Positions 36,930-48,800 of a stretch of 64,000 nt of DNA are shown here, one piece after another. The stretch is from assembly GCA_036023115.1 (NCBI GenBank), contig JAYKKT010000074.1, positions 13,253,501 to 13,317,500 of the forward strand, written 5' to 3'. The translations under genes were made by a program, and so were the position numbers. The notes under the pieces were generated by a model that saw only the letters and a program-made list of their open reading frames with translations, was not told the DNA's origin and searched no databases. Position 1 is the stretch's first letter. Each line of letters starts with the position of its first letter. Source of the DNA: Brasenia schreberi (Eukaryota; Streptophyta; Magnoliopsida; Nymphaeales; Cabombaceae).

Positions 36930-39900
36930 ATGGCAACAACGGCCGCCGTCTCCACTCCTGCAATATCTCTCCCTTCTTCCTCTTCAGCCAGAAGAGCGTG
37001 CTCCCCTTTTCTACGTGTCCTTCGTTCCTTCTTCACTATTCCTGCAGCTAATCTAGCAACTCTTGTTTTAAAACAAATCCTCCGAATTGGGCGGTTGCGT
37101 TCGTGGATTTAATTACATCGAAGGTGACCAAATGGTTCATTCAATAATGGCAGAGCGAGAGGAGCAGCTTCTGTGGAGCAGGGTTTCTGTTGAATGGTAA
37201 CAAGTATGTTAATGTGGTGGGAAAGAGCAGGAGGAGTGGTCTGGAGGTGGTCGCTAGAACCGCCGGAGCTTCTAAAAACATAGAGGTGGAAGTCGACAAG
37301 CCGCTTGGCCTCACCCTCGGCCAGAAGCCCGGTGGTGGCGTCGTCATCACGGTGAGTAGCAACTAGCAATGTCGTAATTCTTTCTCGTGTTTGGAGTTAA
37401 TTTTCTGATGATGGTCCTCGCTTCCGGGTCTGTGAACGAGAATCTAAACGGAAAATAAGAAACAGTGTATGACCGTTCTTATCAAAAGAAATTGCTCAAA
37501 ATTGACAAAACAGCTGGAGGACAAGGGCTAACGGGTAACGATTTCATCAATTTAACTGATGATAATTGTGGTTAAACTTTGGAGATTCTTTTCTTTTTAA
37601 TGGGGATTTTGTGAAGGCGGTGGATGGTGGAGGGAACGCGGCGAAGGCAGGGCTGAAGGCCGGAGATCAAGTGTTGTACACAAGCAGCTTCTTTGGCGAT
37701 GAACTATGGCCGGCGGACAAGCTGGGGTTTACTAAGACGGCCATTCAGGCCAAGCCAGATTCCATCTACTTTGTTGTCAGGAGGTCTGTCCATTTACATC
37801 ATCATTATATTTAATTCTCCCCACCCTCTTCTTTCTCATCTCTGTTTGATGAATTAGATTAGAAACTTTCAGAAACCTTGGCAAGCTTCCTCAATCTGGA
37901 AAGAGGTAAAATGTTGAAAAACGAAAGAAAAATGAACGCAGTGTAATCACAGTGAGATATCCCAATAATACAAAGAAACACTGAATCTTAAAAAAAAAAA
38001 TCATTGAATCAAAGAAATGAGCAGATTATGTATTCTAAACTCTTGAGATGGCTTAATAAATAGACCACTTATATGATTGGGTTTGGAAAGCTTTGCTATC
38101 AAAGATCACTCTGTTTCTAGGAATTCAAATCCTTCGAGGTGTAAAAGCCATCAATGGCATTTTATCCAACCAAACCATGTCTCCCCTCAATTGCAGCTGC
38201 CGTGCTCCACCACTACTCATTAAATCTGATATTTTAATCTTGAGGAAGTGATAAAAGAACTGTTTTGCACAGAGACACAATACGATCCAGTGGATAAATG
38301 ATTCCAGATTTTGATGGCAGATAGAACATGTTACCTCTGTTGCAGCTGAATTTTTACAAGAGTTCCATCGTGAAACAATCTTGAAGTACATAGTTTAACC
38401 TTACTTGGCATCCTTATCTTCCATAAACTCCTCCACAAATCTTTATTAGCAAAATAAAACAGGGAGTTGTATGAGCGAATTATAGCATTCTGCAGACAGT
38501 TCCTTATAGCCTGATGCTACTGTATAATTGTATTTAATAGGCGCCAAGTGATGTTAACCATGAGGGTGGATTCTTCAGATGGCTTCAACAATATTAGGAG
38601 TGAAGGAGGACCACAATTTATCTACAGACAAATTTGTAGGTTTAGCACCCATCTGTAGGAATTTTACAGGATGGAAGGTTCGGCAACCATGGATCTTTAG
38701 GTATTTTAGGCAAGCTGGAGTTTGGTAGATCCTTGCCCGGTTCACGCCTTAGGTGTCGCACTCATGACCTTTCACTTGGAGGTAGAACTGGCCAGTTCCC
38801 TTTCCACCAAGACCTAGAATCGGAGCCCAACCGGCTCATGTTCCGCCTGTTCCAGGTCTGGTTCTAGTTTCTCATAGGGGTAACAAGAAGGGAACCAGGG
38901 GTGCTTGGTTCCGGTTCAGTTACTCTAGTTCGGGTTCAAGGGGCGGTTTAGCTCTTAAGGCTAGGGGATACGAGTTGGTCATGTGTTTTGTTCACAAGCA
39001 GTAGGTATGGCCACCCCATTGTATCATGAAAGAGAAAAAAAATGCATATTTAAAGCGGTTAAATCTGGTTTAGTCCAATGTTATAAAAACCATTATTGTA
39101 TTGTATGATCATGCATATCCATAGGTATATATATTGAAAAACACTTATCATATAGTATTAGGGTGTATCTTGTGATATGTTGCGATATGAGCATCGCATC
39201 ATAAAAAATCATTTTTTAATAAAAAATTGATGTGTTTAAACCCCTTTTAGTTAGCTTCTTTTGGCTCCTCTTGCACGTCTATCCCTTCCTCTTTTACCAA
39301 CTCTTTTCTTTCTAAAAGTTTATATATGTATTTTAGGTTCATTAACATCTATCGATCCTAAGTTCCAAAATGGGGGCTGAGGGTGATTTATCATGTAATT
39401 TGGTTTGTTTTGACTTTGAATCCGTTGCCTTCTGGTATGATGCATAATGTTGATTTTTCATTATTTTAAATTTAAAAAATAAATTAAAATTCATCAATGT
39501 CATATGAATGTCCCGTTTGATAAGAGGTCTGATACGATATTTATAAAATTGATCCAGTCTATAACCATAACATGTTGCCTTTGTCCAATGGCATCTTTAT
39601 TTGTGTGATTGGAATATGTTCTAGGGTTAGCTTTATAAAACATATGGGTGGAAAAGTGCAGGGGTGTGGATGTAGATGTGAAGCGTCTGCCTAAGCGGCC
39701 TGCTCCTCCTAGATTCGGAAGAAAGCTAACTGATGCACAAAAGATGAGTCTGCTTCTCCCTCTTCGCATATCTTGTTTATTTGATCAGTTGAGCCAACGA
39801 TATATCAATCTCTCATATTCTTATTATGCACCTTAGTGAAGGATCTAAGGCTGGTATTGCACTGAATATGCAATTGTGAAGTTACTACAGGCTCGTGCAA

Positions 39901-40416
39901 CTCACATCTGTCTCGACTGTGGCTTCATTTACACGCTGCAGAAACCTTTTGATGAACAGGCAAGTAGATTGACCTAAAACTCCTCTTTCTTCTTATTCAA
40001 ATTTAACCTTAATAGAGCTGATAAATTATCCAAATGAACTTACTTAACTACGGGTGGTGGGTTTTACTTGTTATTTGCATTGCCTGAAGATGAGTATAAG
40101 CTTGTGCTAGCAAAATGAGTCGAGCTCTTTTAGAATCAAAATTTTTAAATAGGTCCATTGTGAAAATCATCTCCGTGACTTGTGAGTTGAGGTGAAACCC
40201 TTGAATTCAATAGGCTACTATGCTTTTTAATACAGGCCAAGTCGAGTTGAGCAACCTTTGTTCCTAACCCGGTCATATAGTTGGTGCCAACCAATAGGGA
40301 TGGCAAATGGGCTGGGTCTGGGAAGGGCATAGATATAGCTGGCCCCAACCCAGACTTCAACGGGGGCAGGTACGGGTTAGGGTTCTCATTCTTCCAATTA
40401 GTATGGAGGTAAAACC

Positions 40417-40501
<85 letters not shown>

Positions 40502-41340
40502 TGAGTGATTGGATTTTGCTTGTTAATGACTTATAGTCAACCATTACTTTTTAGGGGTATGAATGTAATAACATTATTATTATTTTATGAAAACTCTTAA
40601 AAAAATTAATTATATTCATACTATCAAAAAACAATATATTAGGCATATGTCATATTTGAGTAGAATCCGGTTTTTCATACATATATAATTATAAATATAT
40701 ATATATATAGGTACAGGTGGGGCAAGTATAGTGTCAGGTATGGATTGGAACATCTTATTCCCATACCCGGCCCAATCAGTTTTGTGATTGGGTATTTCCT
40801 ACCCTGTTCGGGTCGGATTAATATTGCCATCCTTACCCACCAAACAGGAACGAGCTCATAATCGCCAGCTAAACCTGGAAAAAATTGTGTTCGCCAGCCA
40901 TAATCAGCAACACTATTTCCTACCCTGTTCGGGACGGATTAATATTGCCATCCTTACCCACCAAACAGGAACGAGCTCATGATCGCCAGCTAAACCTGGA
41001 AAAAATTGTGTTCGCCAGCCATAATCAGCAACACTTTTTCACTTCTAAAGACCAAACTGAAAATTGCTTAAGGAGAAATTATTATTCAAGGCAATTGTTT
41101 AGTTTTTAGTTTTTTGTTGATGGTGGCAAAGAGACAAAGAATTGACTTCACCTTTTTTTGGCCTTGCAGCCTGAGAACCATGCCTGCCCACAGTGCTCAG
41201 CTCCGAAGAAACGATTCGCTCGGTATGATGTGAACACTGGGAAGGCGATTGGTGGTGGACTTCCCCCCATTGGTGTGATTGTTGGCCTTGTTGCTGGCGC
41301 TGCAGGTGTTGGAGCCCTTCTTGTTTATGGCCTCCAATAA
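36930..41340 (+). CDS. Chloroplast PDZ-rubredoxin membrane protein (ENH1-like)
   Basis: ATG 36930 opens a Ser/Ala/Arg-rich leader typical of a plastid transit peptide. Later segments are open up to 37351, then 37617-37783, 39662-39743, 39891-39959 and 41170-41340 (TAA). They encode a PDZ-like domain (PLGLTLGQKPGGGVVIT, AAKAGLKAGDQVLY), a linker (VKRLPKRPAPPRFGRKLTDA), a rubredoxin domain with its two iron-binding pairs (CLDCG and CPQCS) and a C-terminal membrane helix (GVIVGLVAGAAGVGALLVYG). Rubredoxins carry one electron on Fe(Cys)4. Arabidopsis ENH1 has this architecture and is linked to salt tolerance. Three oddities: the leader frame ends at TAA 37110 and the PDZ segment is in another frame, implying a short intron or a frameshift; the donor after LTDAQK is AT instead of GT; the next donor is GC. 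The gene may be impaired. Confidence 0.85.
38110..38470 (-). mobile_element. L1-type LINE fragment (zf-RVT region)
   Basis: On minus, a frame-broken stretch reads LWRSLWKIRMPSKVKL then CSICHQNLESFIHW. This is the pattern of the zinc-binding domain that follows reverse transcriptase in plant L1 elements. It lies in an intron of the ENH1-like gene. No reverse transcriptase or poly(A) end is visible. Confidence 0.55.
40286..40841. mobile_element. MITE-like element with GGATGGCAA ends
   Basis: Begins AGGGATGGCAA (about 40296) and ends TTGCCATCCTT (about 40828-40838), near-perfect inverted ends. The interior is rich in GGGTNGGG and CCCAACCC-type motifs and holds (AT)n(GT)n at 40418-40499. I cannot see a target duplication. 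It lies in the GC-AG intron of the ENH1-like gene. Confidence 0.5.
40793..41034. repeat. Two-copy tandem duplication, 121-bp unit
   Basis: Units 40793-40913 and 40914-41034 differ at two positions. The duplicated segment includes the right end of the MITE-like element, so that end is present twice. Confidence 0.95.
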
Positions 41341-41653
41341 GCTACTGAAATTCGTAGTTTCTTTATTGATTTGTTTATTTATCAACAGTTTGAGCTTATG
41401 AGGAAAAGAATCCTGAATTTGCAAGGGCAACGAATCCTTTTGAGTAATTTCATTTAGTTTTGATTTTCTAATGATTTCTTTCTTTATTTTTTCTTCTATT
41501 ATGAGGAAAGCACAATCAAGAACTGAGATGCCCAAGCGACATTTAGCTTGGGTTTATGGCGGATGAAAAGCAAGGAGATGACTCCTAGTGCCTCCAGCAG
41601 GCTATCACGAAACTGCTAGAGATATTTGCTGCGCATGCTAGCACTAGCAATCC

Positions 41654-41687
<34 letters not shown>

Positions 41688-41761
41688 AGTAAATCTCAAG
41701 CATAATTATGTCATAAAGCTAAAAGCTGATAGTAATCTCCCAAACAACAAAGCACATAAAA
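41341..41761. other. Spacer between convergent ENH1-like and ACBP genes
   Basis: Only about 420 bp separate the two stop codons, so the 3' UTRs may meet or overlap. A (GT)n(GA)n tract lies at 41655-41688. Confidence 0.7.
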
Positions 41762-42229
41762 TCATGCAGAAGCGGTAGCCTCCTCCAGGAGTTGCTTCAC
41801 CTTGGTGATGTAGTCATTCATGGCCTCTTCCTTCGATTTCCCTGAGAAAATCCACGGAAAGATACATTATGATGAAGAGAGGTTGCTCCGTCTGGAAACT
41901 AGAGATATCAATCCCTTAAAGAAACTAGTCTGATCAAATCAAACTCATGGACAGATCCATTTTTTATTAGACAACCTTCAAACTCAACATGCACATTCAG
42001 ATATTCCAGCTATATCACAGACACGTTGACACACCAGCATGACACGCTTACTTTTCCCATGCCGGACTCGGGACTGTCTAATATTAAATATTTTCACTCT
42101 CTGTCATTAAAACACTTCATAAATAATGATTGATTATTATTTTATTAATGAATTATGAAACATTAATATTACATCACAACATTTTCTGATTTATTTGATA
42201 TTTCTGAATGGTTTTATAAGCTATCATCA

Positions 42230-42315
<86 letters not shown>

Positions 42316-42813
42316 CCGCACTCATATATAGGCATGTCGGCGACTGCACCCATGTGACAGCATTCTAACTTAAGATATATATGTATGTATATGTGTGTGT
42401 GCATGCGCCCGCACTCTTATATGTAGGCATGTCGGCGACTGCACCCATGTGACAGCATTCTAACTTAAGATTTGGAAGGTTTCAATAAACTTTGTGGGTG
42501 GACTCTTGCATGGAATGGAGTCCATTCCAGTTCTTCTAAAGAGATATAGGATCCTTAAAAGATGCGAGAATCCAAATTGCCGGCATTTGAAAATTTGGAT
42601 CACATCCGGAACGGCTGCAAGAATCCAAATCGCACATTCGGTGCATGCAAGAATCACGAAAACCCATCTGTAGTGTGAACCAAATATTATTCGTGTGAGG
42701 CTCAATAGGCTAAAGAACTTCAGTAATTCATCGTCTGGAATGCAAACGATTTCATTATCAACTAGACTCATATGACATATTGAATAGCTGCTCTTCATGA
42801 TTTGTGCGTGCAG

Positions 42814-42855
<42 letters not shown>

Positions 42856-45800
42856 CGCTCTTACCTTCAACAGCCTTCCATGCGTCCCACTTTGCTCTGT
42901 CCCTTAGATTAAATATTCCAGGACGGCCTGCAGCAAGATTGTCAAATTCAAATGCCATTCCAAGGATGCAGTATACGAACTTTTCTTCTTTTATACAATT
43001 AAATCAATCCATAATGGAGCCCAAAAAACCAATAACGAAATCAAAACTACAGTCCAAGCAGCCAAACCCATAAAGCAAAAGGATATTCTCTCTTAACTGA
43101 AGTTAAATGACGCGACTGTACATAGGAAGTTCCAAACACGTACTAAGTAATTTGGATGGAGAAGGCTATACAGAAAAAACTGCAAGTGCACACAGAAAAG
43201 CCTAGTAAAGCGCTCATGGTGATGCGAGCTCTTTCTTTTCCATCAATGCTCTGGGTGAAGGGATTGCAATTTGATGCAACAAGGTCGACCCCAATCTTTC
43301 ACATCTCAAAGCGCTGTGCTTCATTTGAAGAATCTTGAACCAGAGACTGATATCAGATCAGCCTAAGTTTTTATCCAATTGACCAAGTATTCGTTCGCAT
43401 TAGTTCCACGCAGTAGGTTGAGTGAGAATGTGGTCAATCAAATTTCAACAGAAGGAACAATGAGCAAACGTCACCTGGCTAGGGGGTGAACTCACAAGTT
43501 TAAGGTCATGAGTTTGGTACCCAGTGTGTGCAAACTGGCTTCACCCTCCAAATAGTATCCAAAAAGGAAAAAAAATATTAACAGAAAACTCTTCCTACAA
43601 ATATTACAACTTGATTTCAGAGCACATGGTAAAGGCTGTATACCTAAATCTGGATTGCCCAATACAATAACAACAACAACTAAGCTTTATGTGCTATATA
43701 GATTATGTGTTTCCATACAGTTTGATCAGGTACACTAACATTTCACTCACCATAAGCTAAATCATCCTTTATTGTTTTCTTCCAACACTTTTGGGGTCTT
43801 TCTTTTTCTCTTTTAATATTTTCAAATCTAACCGGAGCTTCTTTTAGTCATCTTTCTACATATCTAAACCATCTTAAATAATTTTTTCTCATTTTATCGT
43901 CTATTGGTGTCACTTTCAATTTATTTCTAATAACCTCTAAGTCACACGACACTTCTAAGGGGTGGAGTGTCGACCTCGACACGGGTGCGACACCGACACC
44001 GTGTCGATGCGGCATGGCAAAAAAAAACGCAAAAAAAAAATTGTAACTCACGGTTCTACCGTCTATGGTGTATTTATCTTACAGAACCCGATCAAAAAGG
44101 GAGTAATCCGTCAAGATGATGAAACCGAAGACTCTTAGTCGACTCGTGACCTTATCTCTCATAATGACCACCTGAGTTACCTCACCATAGTTTCCAAAAT
44201 GCTCCTTCAGCTCTCATAAAACTCCGCCAATGAACATAGAAAAATATCTCAACGCAGACCTTCTTTACTTCCTTTTGTGTGGATATTCCACGCTTTAAAA
44301 TCTGGTATCGATTTTGAAGTTTGGGCTTTTTTTGGATAAATAGGTCCGGATAGTGAAGATTGATTTGTGTATTATGATGAAATTAGTAATTGTTTACCAT
44401 TTATGTGTTTTGCTTTAATATAAAGATGTGTACTTGCTATTGTCATATACTTATGTTAATTGATGTCTCACTTGCTGTAGCTTGAATATTATATATAATT
44501 ATATACCCTAACTGTGTCGCCGCACCCAAAAATTTTGAAATTTGCCGTATCCCGCACCCGCACCCGTGTCTGCACTCGCACCCGTGTGACATAGAATAAC
44601 CTCATTACGTAAACAGTTTTGTTTTTCCTATATGACCAAACTCATCTATTTCAGTATTTCATTTTTACCACGAATATCTTTTGTTAATGTTCATAATTAA
44701 CTACTCACGTTCATATTAACTACCCAACACTCATATTCATAAAACATAATCAGTTGAATTGTTTCTCTATAATATTTATCTATCAACTTTAATGGTACCT
44801 CCTTGTCACATAAAATACCTGATGCGTCTCCATTTTAACAACTTGCATTAATTCTATGTGTAACATCTATGTTGATTTTTTCATCATTGATCTTAGGTAC
44901 TCAAAACTTTTCTCGTAAGAAATACAATGTGTGCCAATTTTGCCCAATGCTCCAACTAAATATGTTTTTCAACCAGCTTAATCTCTCCCCCATATTGGTG
45001 TAGTGAATATATTGATAACCCTAGATCCCTAACACTTAGTGCAAACCCTAATCTACATTTTAGTATTTTGACAGAACCATCATCGTTCAAGAATATGCAT
45101 TTTACTACAACAACAACAACTAAGCCTTTTCCCATACTACATGGGATCGGCTACATGGATTCTTTGTTTACACAAAGCTCTATCATGTCTCATGCTAGTA
45201 GTTAACTCAATATAAACTAGATCATTCTTTATTGTTTCTTTCTAACACTTTTGTAGTCATCCTCTCTCTCTTTTAACATTTTCATAATCTAGTTTTTCAT
45301 ATCTTTTTAAGGGAGCATCATTGGGTCATCTTTTTACATGTCCAAACCATCTTAAACGATTTTCTCTCATTGGTACTACTCCTAATTTGTTTCTAATAAC
45401 CTCATTATGTATATGGTCTTTCCTTGTGTGATCGCTCATCTATCTCAACATCTTCATTTCTACTACAAACATCTTTTTCACATGTTTATGATTAACGACC
45501 CAACACTAAGAACCATAAAACATAGCAGGACTAATTGCTACTTTATAATATTTACCTTTCAACTTTAATGGTATCTTCTTATCACATAAAAAATTTGATG
45601 CCCCTCTCTATTTTAACCAGTCGGCATTAATTCTATGTATAACATCTACATCAATTTTTCTTATCAAAGATGCAATGTGCGCCAATCTTAATTTCTATGT
45701 CCTTTGAAGCAATCAAATTATCAAACTTACATTCCATATATTCTATCTTTGTTCACATAAGTCAAAAGCCTTTATTTTCTAACATTTCTCTCTATAGTTC

Positions 45801-48800
45801 CAATTTCCTATTAACTTTTCCTTAGACTCGTCCACTAATACAATGTCATCTACAAATAACATACACCAAGGTACTTCATCCTCATCAATGACCAATATAA
45901 ATAAATATTAACTTAAAGTTGATCCCTCATGTAACCCAATTTTAACTTCAAAGGAGATTGTCATTCCTTCTATTAGTCATCATGCATGTTTTTGCATCAT
46001 CGTACATGTCTCTTATAAGATTTATATATGTCAATGGGATACCTCTCTTTTCTAAGGTTCTCCACTGAACATCTTTTTGCACCCTATTGTAAGTTTTTTC
46101 TAGATCAATAATAAATATCATGTGAAAGTTCTTCTTTTTTATCTAAAATATTCCATAAGATGTCTTAATATATGAATCACTAAAATAATAGATCTACAAG
46201 GCATGAATCTTAATTGGTTCTCTGTTATACTTGATACATGTCTTAACCTACGTTCGATAATTCCTTCCCATAATTTCATAGTATAGCTCATTAAACTGAT
46301 ACCTCGATAATTCACACAATTCTAAGTGTCTCCCTTGTTCTTATAAATGGGTATAAGTGTACTCGCTCTCCATTTTTCGAGTATATTTTGGGTTCTCTAT
46401 ATTTCATTAAAGTCTTATGAGCCATGTGAGCCCCATCTCTCCTAGAATTTTCATACTTTTATAAGAATATTGTCTAGTCCTACAGATTTACCAACTTTAA
46501 TATATTAAAGAGCCTCTTTGACTTTATTTTTTTTAATACGCCGACAGAAATTATGATTTATATACTTTTCTGATTTGGCTAACTCCCTTAAGCTAATACT
46601 ACCATATGTATTTTCATTAAAAAACTTATAAAAATAAATTTCCATCTATTTTTTATATCATTTACCACTCTCATCCTTATCTTTGGTGCATCTAACAAAA
46701 GTAAGATCCTTAGTTTTCTTTATCTCTAGCCTTAACTATCTTAAAAATATTTCTTTCACCTTCTTTTCAGTATATCTTTTTATATAAATTCTCCCAAATT
46801 TTGACTTTTGTTTCACTAACAATATTTTTTACTTCTTTCTTTGTTTTCTTATAAGCATCTCAAGTTTCACTAGTCTTCTTGGCATAAAGCAATTTGTAAC
46901 ATACCTTCTTTGCCTTTATTTTTATCTTGCACCACTTCACTCCACTACCAAACTTCTTTTTGTGTCGGTACGCTTCCCTTAGATTCGCCTAACACATATT
47001 TTTCCACTTCTCTAATATGTATAATCATGTTGTTTCACATATCAGAAGGTGCACCTACATAATTCCAAGCAGTTTAACTATATCTTACTTCTCACATTTG
47101 AGGTTCCATCATCTAGTCTGAATAACTTTAGGCACTCTATTCTTCTTTGTTCACTTGTTTACCTACAAATTCATTACTAAAAGTCGATATTGAGCAATTA
47201 AACTTTCTTTTGGAATTACCTTGCAATCTTTACAACATGATTTATCTTTTTTCCTACAAAAAAATAATTAATTTGTGTTTGTGACAAACCGCTCTTATAA
47301 GTAATTAAATGTTCATCTCATTTTTTGAAAATTGTATTGGCTATAAAGATATCAAAAGCCATAGCAAAATTTAAAATCTCCCTACCTTCCTGATTTATAT
47401 CCCAAAAACCATAGTTTCTATGAATACCATGATATCCTAATGCATGTTTACCGACATGTTCATTTAAGTCTCTTCCTAAATAAATCTATCTCTCTTTGTG
47501 GAATTCTTTAAATTACTTCATCTAACTCATCCCCAAAAGCCTTCTTTATACTATCTTTTAATCCTATTTCGGGTGCATAAGCACAAACTATATTCAAAGC
47601 CTCTACCCCTAACACTAATTTCACTATCACAATTCGGTTACCTTATCGTTGTATGTACAATACACTATCCTTTTAAATCTTTATTTACAACAATATCAAC
47701 TCCATTTCGAAACTTTTCCTTTACTAAGTACCATAATTTAAAACTTATATTCTCAATCTTTTTTGTTTTTTCTCCCACCCACTTTGTCTCTTGTAAACAT
47801 AGAATGTGAATCTTTCTCCAAATCATAGTATCTATTAGCTCCATTAACTTGTCGGTTAATATTCCGATATTTCAAGTACCAATACGAATATCATTATCTA
47901 GGACTAGCTTCCTTACCCTGCATCAGGATGAAAATGTGAACTCTTTTTGTAACTTGTTCACTATATTTAAGTGACAACATAGCGGGACTAACTTTTTTAC
48001 CCATATTCGTTCATGACATGGGAACCCTCTCTACAATTGATTCACTATATTCGGGCAAAAATTTATTTAGATGCCCTTGCTTACTTTTCACCGCATTCGA
48101 GCTCTGAAGTGCATCACTAAGAGGGAACATCCCAATGCAATGCTCATAATTTATAGAATCCATAGTAGATAAGCCCGATAAAATTTCATGCTGATTGTCG
48201 GAAGCCTAACACAATGCTAAGGAAACTAGTGAAACTTTATAGGCTTATAAGAAAGCAAAGAAGGAAGCGAAAAAGGCGGTCAGTTAAGCAAAAGCTAAAA
48301 TTTGGGAGGATTTATATAAAAAACTCAACTCAAAAGAGGGTGAAAGAGATATTTTTAAGATAGGTAGGGTTAGAGATAAGAAAACTAAAGATCTTAATGA
48401 TGTTAGATGCATCAAAGACGATGATGAAAAAATTCTAATGGCAAATGATGATATAAGAAATAGATGGAAAAACTATTTTTATAAGCTTTTTAATGAAAAT
48501 AAAGATGCTAGTATTAGCTTAAGAGAGTTAGCCAAATCAGAAAAATATATAAGCCACAATTTCTACCGACGTATTCAAAAGAATGAAGTCAAAGAGGCTC
48601 TTAAACATATGAAGGGTGGTAAACCGGTAGGACCAGATAATATTCCTATAGAAGTTTGGAAAATATTAGGAGAAATAGGAATCACTTGGCTCACAAGACT
48701 ATTTAATAAAATATGAGAAAAGCAAAAGATGTCCGAGGAATGGAGAGCAAGTACACTTATACCCATATATAAGAACAAGGAAGACATTCAAAATTATGTG

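Noticed and set aside
36656..37109. Minus-strand frames over the ENH1-like 5' end
   Set aside because: They are antisense to the leader exon, with no family match or splice context.
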